Assembly: GCA_016946835.1 (NCBI GenBank)
Contig: JACVTC010000336.1
Location: 1-43,099, forward strand
Reading direction: 5' to 3'
Length of the DNA stretch: 43,099 bases
From: Neocallimastix lanati (nom. inval.)
Lineage: Eukaryota; Neocallimastigomycota; Neocallimastigomycetes; Neocallimastigales; Neocallimastigaceae
Positions 35,766-43,099 of this stretch are shown here, in pieces. A program made the position numbers and the translations under genes. Position 1 is the first letter of the stretch. Each line of letters starts with the position of its first letter. The notes below the pieces were generated by a model, which saw nothing but the letters and a program-made list of their open reading frames with translations, ran no database searches and was not told the origin of the DNA.

Positions 35766-37773
35766 ATAAAAAAATTAATTTTATTTTACAAAAGAGCTTA
35801 ATTCCCAAAAAAAAAAAAAAAATAACTTATAAGTTTCAAAAAAATAAGTTTTTTTTTTCAAAAAATTTTTGATTATTAAAAATAATAAATTACTAAAGAA
35901 TTTAATTCAAAAGAAAAATCTTTTTGAAAACAAAAACTTTTTAATGACACGAAAAATTTGTTCTCAAAAACTGTTCCACTTTTGCAATGTAAGATTTTAT
36001 AACGAAATCTTTTTTTTGTAATATTATTTAATTATCAAAAGAATATTAAATTACAAAAAAAAATATATATATAGTCTATTCAAACCAATAACAGAAATTT
36101 TAACAGAATTGATTTTACTAATAAATATATTCAATAAATTATTTTTAAAAAAAAATTATTTTATTTTTAACATAATTAAATTAAAAAAAAAAAATAAAAT
36201 AAAATAAAGTACAGAAATTAATTTAGAAATAAATGAAACAAATAAATAAAAATAGAATTAAATTTTTAATAAATATTAAAACTAGGAGTTATTAATTTTA
36301 AAAAAATATTAATATTTTTTAAAAGCTTATTTTTTTATTAATTTAATTTTTATTAATTTAATTTTTATTAATTTAATTTTTATTAATTTGTTTTAATCGC
36401 TTATATTTTAATAAATTCACCTAGCTGACGATAATACTAACCAAAATTGAATAAATAATTATTTAATTTTTTATAATCATTTTAGCTTTTTATTATCGTA
36501 TGCTTTAGTACGTATTTATTCGATTTATATTATATTGATATGAATTATAAATACACACACTTACCACAATATACGTACATTAAGGAAGTTTTAAATTCTT
36601 TTATTTATTTAAGATTTACAAAGTATTACATTAATTTGATAATTATAATAAATACAATAATAATGTATTATAATAGAAAAATTAATTAAAATAATTACTA
36701 AGTATAATTATTATAAGAAATAGCTAAAAATCTAAATTATAAAGTATTATAACTAAGTATGATTATTCAAAAGATTTAACTAGTTATTAAAATTAAATAA
36801 TATTAAATTATTTAAAGTTTTTGATTCGAAATAAATTTAAAGATATTAAAGTTTTGATCAAAAATAAATTAAGGTATTTAAAGTTTTGATTAAAAAGTAA
36901 AATGGACATACTAAATATGTCCACTTTCTATGAAAGGAGTTTATACTAATTAATTATATCTAAGATAAAATTTATGAAAATCTAAAATAAGTTAAATATA
37001 AAAGAAAATTTATAATAAAATATATATTTATATTTAAGGTAAAATAAATAAAAGGTAACTGTTGAAAGAGTTAAAAAAAAGGGTAAATAAATAAAATAAA
37101 ATTTATAAAACTATACAATTAATAAAAATAATATTTTATACTAAGTAAAAACTATATATAATATAATTTAATTCTTTAATAATTAGTAATAAAAATAATA
37201 ATAAAAATTATTATAAAAATTATTTATTTAAAAATTATTAAATTATTTTTTATAAGAGAAAAAAATAAAGAATAAAACTATTAAACCAAACCTAACCCTA
37301 ATGTAAATAATACTGTTTTATGTAATTACTATTAAATACTTATTTAAGTAATATTTTTGGAGCTGTTTTTTTGCATGTAATAAATATCTTTATTTATTAT
37401 GCTTAAACGTTATAGAATAAAATATTATATTTATTTAGAATAAAAAAATTATAAAGTAATAATAATAACGATTCCCAATGTAATATTTTTGTAATGTATA
37501 TATTCATTAAAATAATAGCACTGTTTAATAATTATTTATGAATAAATCATTTATTTTTATTTTTTTTTTTTTGATTTTAAAAATATGTCTTTTAAATAAT
37601 TACTTATATTCAAATATAATAAAAAATAATAAATTGGTTTGAGTATATAACTTCTTTTTATAAAATTTAAATGACTCTGATGTAATACGTACTCTGATGT
37701 AATAAAAATAATTAAAATAAAATTTTTATTAATCAAAAAAGTAATAAAAGTATTTAAAAAATTTTTAATAAAA
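35766..37773. other. AT-rich intergenic DNA with small repeats
   Basis: No gene is seen. Contents include about four copies of a 15-bp unit (TTTTTATTAATTTAA) at about 36335-36390, and about three imperfect copies of a ~40-bp unit containing AAAGTTTTGAT at about 36815-36900. A perfect 8-bp hairpin (TGGACATA CTAAA TATGTCCA) lies at 36903-36923. A slightly GC-richer stretch at 36395-36600 could be an element remnant. The reverse-strand open frame at 37557-37835 has no coding character. Confidence 0.5.
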
Positions 37774-38270
37774 ATGAATTTTCTAAAGTTTTTATTTTCA
37801 TTTCTATTATCTATTAATACAATATATTGTATCAATTTACCATCTAATTATGAAGGTAATTTTAATGAAGAACACGAAACTGAGTTAACTAAAAGATCAC
37901 GTTGGGATAATGACTTTAATTTAAAAATTTTTGATGACATGAGAAAGGACTTAGAAAACAATCCAATCTATGATGACATGAGGAGGGAAATGGAAGAAAA
38001 CCCTATCTATGATGAAATGAGAAAGAATATAGAAATTAATCCTATTTATGACGACATGAGAAGGGAAATGGAAAATAAACAGAAAAAACAAAAATTACCT
38101 CAAAAAAACAAAGTATTCCAACTATATTGTCTAGTGATAAGTGTGGCTCTAAGAAGGATGGAATATACATGTGTAAACGTAATTATTGTTGCAGTAAATA
38201 TGGATATTGTGGTAAATCCAGTGCATACTGTGATTCTGGATGCCAATCAAGATACGGTAAACGTTGGTAA
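37774..38270 (+). pseudogene. Secreted protein with 13-residue repeats and CBM18 (hevein-type) chitin-binding domain, frameshifted
   Basis: Signal peptide MNFLKFLFSFLLSINTIYC is followed by a short propeptide with a dibasic site (LTKRSRW). Four 13-residue repeats of the form I(Y/F)D(D/E)MR(K/R)xxExNP follow (residues 52-102, DNA 37927-38079). After an A-run at 38103-38109 the same frame loses meaning and runs to 38277. The next frame gives a clean chitin-binding type 1 domain (about 38138-38250) with all spaced cysteines and the motif YCCSKYGYCG, ending at the stop 38268-38270. The break is one base in a homopolymer, so it is either a recent mutation or an assembly error. The product would bind chitin at the cell wall. 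CBM18 domains are numerous in chytrid-lineage fungi. Confidence 0.75.
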
Positions 38271-39164
38271 TTATTAGTTAAAAATTACTATTAGATTATA
38301 ATAAATTAAAATCTTTAAGTCATTAAATTTATCTATTAACTTGCTTATAATCTTCATTTTTAAAATTTTATATATAATTATAGATAAATATTATTATAAA
38401 CATAATAATTAAAAATTACCTTTTTTAAAAGTTTAATATCATTATTATTTAATATTTAATAAAAATAATAAATAATAAATATTTAAATAAAAAAATCGTT
38501 ATATCAAATCAATTATTTTCATTGTTTTATTTTATATTCTATTTTGTTTTGTTCAACTTTGTCCCATGATTGCTTATAAAAAATAAATTGATTAACGATT
38601 AATATATATATATATTATTTATTTTTAATTCTCGTATTTACCGCTCTTTAGTCTTCTCAAAGTATAGGAATATTAAGGAAGTCATAATGCCTCTGTATGC
38701 TTTCGCATAGGCGGATATTGTTTCCGCTTGACCGTTTTATTGAAAAAAAATAAATATAAAATAATACATTTTTGTTTCTAAAATTTTTAAATATTGAACT
38801 ATAAAATTAAATCTAATATATTTTTAATTATATATTTTTAAATATGTTTAATTATTATTATATTATTTATTATAAAATATATAGTTATATATATAAAATT
38901 TAATAAATTTTAAAAATAATTTTTTTCTTTTTTTTAAAAAATAATAATTTTTAATAAATAATAATTATATATATTATAATATATTATTAATTTTTTAAAT
39001 TTATTATATATATATATATTTTTTTTAATTTTAATAATTTTTTAAAATTTTTTAATTCTAAATGAAACAATGTAAATTAAAAGATATTATTTTATAAATA
39101 TATATTAGAATTATACTTTTAAAATAAAATAAAAAATACCATAAAATTAAATAAAAATAAATAT
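38271..39164. other. AT-rich intergenic DNA around a GC-richer island
   Basis: This is a gene-free interval between the chitin-binding gene and the viral-type capping enzyme. Apart from the structured island at 38633-38742, it is plain AT-rich sequence. The junction between host DNA and viral-type DNA probably lies here or nearby, but no terminal repeat or target duplication marking it was found. Confidence 0.5.
38633..38742. other. GC-richer island with two hairpins, possible structured RNA or element remnant
   Basis: About 110 bases stand out from the surrounding AT-rich DNA. They contain two adjacent hairpins: ATGC-tttc-GCAT extended by GCCT/AGGC with a 4-base bulge (38689-38712), and GCGGA/TCCGC (38711-38727), which share the GC at 38711-38712. 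There is no open frame and no match to tRNA, 5S rRNA or the major spliceosomal RNAs that I could recognise. Strand is undetermined. Confidence 0.25.
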
Positions 39165-41993
39165 TTAAAATTCGTTATTATTTGAAAATTCAATAACTTT
39201 GGTAATTGATGTATATGAAATTTGTGACTTATCAAGGAACGGAAAAAGATCAATATTATATTCATTTAAAAGTTCAAATCCATATTTTATAAATATTTCT
39301 TTAACTCGTATACTATTAATAGCGCATTCATAATGATTAATGACATAAGAATCTGTAATATTGATATACATAATATTATCACATTCTGAATGAGCATATC
39401 TAAGTGAACTTAATAAGTAAATATGTGAAGTCTTATCTATGATATCCTTAAATTGGTTAATTTCTTTTTGGATACATTGTTTATAAGTGATGGAGGATGA
39501 ATCAATATTGTCTGAAAATAAATTATAATCAAAAAATATTAAGCAAAAAATTCCATTTATATTTTTAGATATATTACTGAGCATTCTAGAAATATTAGTG
39601 TAGGTGAAATCATTTAGAGCGAAAAAGCAAGTAGCAACATCATAAATATCTTTTAATTCTACATTCTGGATGGTATTTTGAAGTATTGAGATACGATTAC
39701 GAATTTCAGATTTAGAAATACGTTCTTTCAAAACTTTTATTTTTTCATGGTCAGGTTCGACACAAACAATTTTGCGGAAATTTTTCCACTTGTGAAGATC
39801 ACCACCATTTCCTGTTCCTATATCTAATAGATTACCTTTGTATTTATGAAGAATATTTTGCTTAATGATATTGTGATATTTACGCATTAAAACCGTTGAA
39901 GAAGGTGTAAATATTTCAAGATTTACTTTTTGGTAGGAAGCAATTAGTATACTATTAAAGGTGTTTATGCTATTAGAAGTATATTTGTCTTTCCGCTCTT
40001 TAACGAATGAATTGTTGTCTAAATTAATTTCCACAATGAATGGGACTTTTTTTTCTCTGACTAAATGATAAGTAACAACACGTGTTTTGGTTGGTACATC
40101 ATTAATCATTTCAACTTGTTTACGATAATAATAACAATAAAATTTATTATCTATTATTTCTGTATTACTTTTGTTATTATTATTTTTGTTATTATTTCTA
40201 TTATTATTTTTATTATTTGGAACATCTTTAATATTTTTTGTTGAATAAAATTTTTTATGTTGATGATAGCGTAGGCAAACTTCTTTATATTCCGAAAATG
40301 GTAAATTTACTGTTGATTTTTTAATTAAATGATCTCGAGAATAAAAGTATCTTCCATTAAATCGTAGATCTACAGTATTTCTAGTTTTAATTTTATAAAC
40401 TTTTATATTGTCGTAATAGGATGATTGTCCATTTGTAATAATGATACCGTCATTTGGTATAGATGGATTGTCAAATTTATTAAACGAAATTATGAAATTT
40501 TGTAATTCCGAAAAAGAGGAACATTTAGTAATATTTTTTTTTATTATTTTGTTATTGAATTCTTCAAAGTTAATAGCGTTCATAATATTTATTCTATCGG
40601 AATAAGATTTATGTCTCAAATCTTCATCATTATAATAAATTAAGTCAAACGGAATGAATTTACCATCGAGGTATTCACAATCTAATACCATATGATTATC
40701 GGCCTTTGTTTGACAAATATATTCTACATGAAAGTTTTCTGAAATACTAAACATCAAATTATTTATTATGATTATTAATCGACGAAATCCATCCGTTTTA
40801 GCCGCTACATAAAATGTATCGTTTATTAAATTTTTTGCTTCTTTATATAAAATATCTAACGAAGGAGTGATTGGTTTCTGAAATTCATAATTTGGCATCA
40901 AAAAAAATAAATAATCCAGAATGAAATTTGAGCAATCTAACGATACCATAATCGAATGAATCATATTCATAATATTATCTTTTTCAAGATAAGTATTATT
41001 CATAAATTCAATTTCTAATTGATTCTTATCATCAAAAACTGTCATATCAATACGAGCACCATTTTTCATCATAAAAGATCGTCTTTTCTTAGTAATAGGT
41101 GTAATATATTTTTAAATAGATAATGAAAATTTTGCATCTATATCGTTCATTTCTTTATATATTGCATATTCTGTGATCTCTTTTTCTGATTTATTCTTTT
41201 CAATGTACTTGCTTTCTGTTTTTAAATTATTGTCATTATTGATAATACTGTCATTATTGAATACACTGTCTTTATTGATAATACTGTCATTATTGAATAC
41301 ACTGTCTTTATTGAATATACTGTCATTATTGTTGTTATCATTTTTATTGGTAATATTTTCATATTTATAATTACTTTGATTTAATATTTCTATTTTAATA
41401 TTTTTACTATTTCCACTTTTAATTATGTTTTTACTTTCAATTTTACTTTTGTCTTCAATTTTTAAATACCTTTTAATTTGTGATGAATCTAACAATACTT
41501 CGATACTAAGATTAATTTTAAATATAAAATAATAAAATGTCATCATGGTAATTTTTTTAGTATATTCCATATGATTATTTAGGGTTTCTGTAATTTCTTG
41601 GTCTTTATTGATTTCTAAATAATTTAAAAATTTAGAAATATCCATAAACTGGAACTCATTTTGTGGAGTTGGAGTTATTGTCGTTTCATTTTCGTTCTCA
41701 TTTTCAGTACATGGATAAGTTGAATTACATATTATTCTATATCGTGTTTTTGCATTTTAATTGTAAGAAAATTCAGAATATTGACAAGAATTATCATAAA
41801 GAAAATCTTTTAAATCTATATTCACATATTTTCTACGAAGTCTAAATTCTAATTCAAAACTACAAATTTTATCGTTGAAAAAAGAATTACTTTTTATAAT
41901 GTTTATTTGTTCATATATATATTCTAAAATATCAAATAAACTATTTTGTTTTTCTAATGACGAATAATTAATAGATGGTATAAATGAATTCAT
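39165..41993 (-). pseudogene. Nucleocytoplasmic large DNA virus-type mRNA capping enzyme (triphosphatase-guanylyltransferase-methyltransferase) with two in-frame stops
   Basis: One minus-strand frame of 943 codons is interrupted only by TAA codons at 41757-41759 and 41112-41114. The N-terminal part has the metal-binding signature of tunnel-type RNA triphosphatases (ELEFRL, residues 47-52) and a later QLEIEF strand. The intact last 635 codons (41072-39165) hold guanylyltransferase motif I KTDG (40788-40799), motif III LDCEYLDG, motif IV DGIIIT and motif V YKIKTRNTVDL. An N7-methyltransferase follows, with the AdoMet loop LLDIGTGNGGDLHKW (about 39786-39830), VEPD and CFFALND. This fused order is that of poxvirus and asfarvirus capping enzymes (about 840-870 aa). 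The enzyme caps viral mRNA in the cytoplasm. Asn-rich insertions are present. The stops suggest an endogenised, decaying copy; the closest viral family is not decidable here. Confidence 0.88.
41225..41335 (-). repeat. Short tandem repeat inside the triphosphatase domain
   Basis: The minus strand encodes repeats of the form (F/I)NxDS(I/V) (for example DSVFNNDSIINKDS), with a period of about six residues and a higher-order period of about twelve. The plus-strand DNA shows the same ACTGTC(A/T)TTATTGA unit several times. It is an in-frame, low-complexity expansion not expected in a compact viral capping enzyme. Confidence 0.75.
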
Positions 41994-42562
41994 AATAATT
42001 TTTTTTTATAAATTTAAATACTTAATATTCGTATATATAAAGTATAAATATTTTCCATTACTATTTTATTTAAAAAATATTTATTTTTATAAAATAAGTT
42101 TATAAAAAATTTAAGAATACACAATTTACGAATATATAAATAAATGTTTAATATTATGAATAAATAAATATTTTTATTTTCTATTTTTTAATTAATAAAT
42201 ATGAAATACAGAAATATCAATTTATAAATGTATGACTCACATATTATATCTTTATTTTATGATTATAAAAAAAATTTTTAATATTTTTGAGTTATAATAA
42301 AAAAATATAAATATATAAAATAATACAATTTTTTATTTGGTTATTTTAAAATTTTAAAAAATTATTAACATAAAATTTTCTTTAACATTTATAAATATAT
42401 ATATAAATATTTTTTTTTTGGTTTTTGGTTTTTGGTTTTTAAAAAAATATTTTTATTATTAAATTTATTATTAATTATTTTATAATTTTTGTACATTTTA
42501 TTTATAAAATATTATTAATAAATTAAAAAAAATATATATATATACAAATATTTTCACTGTTT
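41994..42562. other. AT-rich gap between the two viral-type genes
   Basis: No gene is seen. It contains A/T tracts and three direct GGTTTTT units at about 42419-42440. It separates the stop of the glycosylase-like gene (42563) from the start of the capping enzyme (41993); both are on the minus strand. It probably includes the capping-gene promoter, but no defined motif is recognised. Confidence 0.5.
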
Positions 42563-43099
42563 TTACCATTCAAAAGTAAAACCAATTTCACCAGCAAGTT
42601 CTCTTGCTTTAATGAAGCATTTTGAATTTTTAAATTTAGTATATTCATTGATTGGATGAGGAACTTCGACTACCGAAGATTTTATTTCATTAATTGATTT
42701 ACGTAAAGAAATGGCTTTAGAGCCAAATAATAAGAAAACCACAGAATGATGATTAGAGATATATTGTACTAAATTGTTAATGAACGGTTCCCATAGAAGG
42801 TAATAATGAAAAGGAATAGTATCGACTACAGGACGGGTAAAACAAAATTGCATAAAAATATTCCATTTTTAAGCCATTGATCTAAACGGTAATCTATTGG
42901 TCTTTTAAAAGAAGTTACCGTACTTTCCATATTTGAAATATACGTTTCAATAGTAAAGGAGGAGTGGAATTTCGTGTTGCAAATGCAACATCGCTTCTAT
43001 CACATGATTTTTGGTAGGGTTCATCACCAATCATCACCACTTTAACTTTCTCCAATGGTATATATTTAAAAATAGCAAATATTTCTTCCAGGGTGGTGT
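42563..43099 (-). pseudogene. Uracil-DNA glycosylase-like gene, 5' end beyond the window, two frameshifts
   Basis: Three minus-strand pieces lie in the order of the uracil-DNA glycosylase fold. From 43099 to about 42935: KVKVVMIGDEPYQ, which corresponds to the water-activating loop (family GQDPY). From about 42934 to 42832: a DQWLKNGIFLCN segment, corresponding to the family's W-x-x-QGVLLLN strand. From about 42830 to the stop at 42563: WEPFINNLV, VVFLLFGSKA (family VFxLWG strand) and VEVPHPINEY, the position of the HPSPLS DNA-binding loop. Frameshifts fall near 42935 and 42831. The enzyme removes uracil from DNA; poxviruses and other large DNA viruses encode it, often as a replication factor. 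The motifs are divergent, and its place beside a viral-type capping enzyme supports viral origin, but a diverged cellular copy is not excluded. Confidence 0.7.

Noticed and set aside
37289-37302. AACCTAACCCTAA, telomere-like
   Set aside because: It has under two copies of CCCTAA, too short to be an interstitial telomere.
37557-37835. Minus-strand 92-codon frame overlapping the start of the chitin-binding gene
   Set aside because: Its composition follows the AT-rich background; the plus-strand signal peptide explains the overlap.
38633-38742. tRNA or U6 snRNA gene
   Set aside because: There is no cloverleaf with a T-loop GTTC, and the ACAGAGA box and telestem of U6 are missing.
24860-41759. 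A reassigned genetic code in which TAA or TGA is read as an amino acid
   Set aside because: TAA ends the intact genes in the window at the expected places, and the in-frame stops occur only in genes that are otherwise decayed or of foreign type.
41173-41845. Plus-strand frames opposite the capping enzyme
   Set aside because: They are complements of the Asn/Asp/Ser repeat and of the triphosphatase region.

Overview
The window is extremely AT-rich eukaryotic nuclear DNA. It has poly-A/T runs, poly-asparagine tracts, an LTR retroelement inside a satellite array, decayed Copia reverse transcriptase, AAA-ATPase-like/PD-(D/E)XK nuclease-family proteins, dibasic (Kex2-type) processing sites and a CBM18 (hevein-type) chitin-binding protein. 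This combination best fits an anaerobic gut fungus (Neocallimastigomycota) or a similarly AT-rich early-diverging fungus. That assignment is an inference; no rRNA, tRNA or housekeeping marker is present to confirm it.

Layout. 1-2409 (-): 3' truncated gene for two tandem AAA-ATPase-like/nuclease modules, with a decayed duplicate of part of it at 2930-3350. 4632-5400 (+): Copia-type pol relic, followed by a GC-richer, LTR-like island (5585-6115). 8832-9980 (+) and 18005-19018 (-): two convergent genes of one ankyrin-like family, on either side of a ~284-bp tandem satellite (about 13 anchors, 10490-13783 and 17073-17458). The satellite is split by a 3,289-bp non-autonomous LTR retrotransposon (13784-17072) that encodes only a Gag-like protein and has identical 382-bp LTRs. 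19019-23040 is a gene desert.

23040-38270 is a block of genes for secreted or surface proteins. It holds a broken, very long Ser/Thr-rich protein with bulb-lectin-like repeats (23793-28951, -), a helical-repeat-like protein without a signal peptide (29116-30540, -), a broken long secreted acidic protein (30729-34516, +), a small Cys-containing protein with a GPI-type C-terminus (35043-35765, +), and a frameshifted protein with 13-residue repeats and a hevein-type chitin-binding domain (37774-38270, +).

39165-43099 (-) carries two genes of nucleocytoplasmic large DNA virus type: a three-domain mRNA capping enzyme (RNA triphosphatase, guanylyltransferase, N7-methyltransferase) with two in-frame stops, and a frameshifted uracil-DNA glycosylase-like gene running off the right edge. 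Lying next to fungal-type genes, and broken, they look like a decaying endogenous viral element that probably continues beyond the window. This is the most notable content. Several single-base frameshifts lie in A/T homopolymers, so some breaks may be assembly errors; the stop codons are harder to explain that way.
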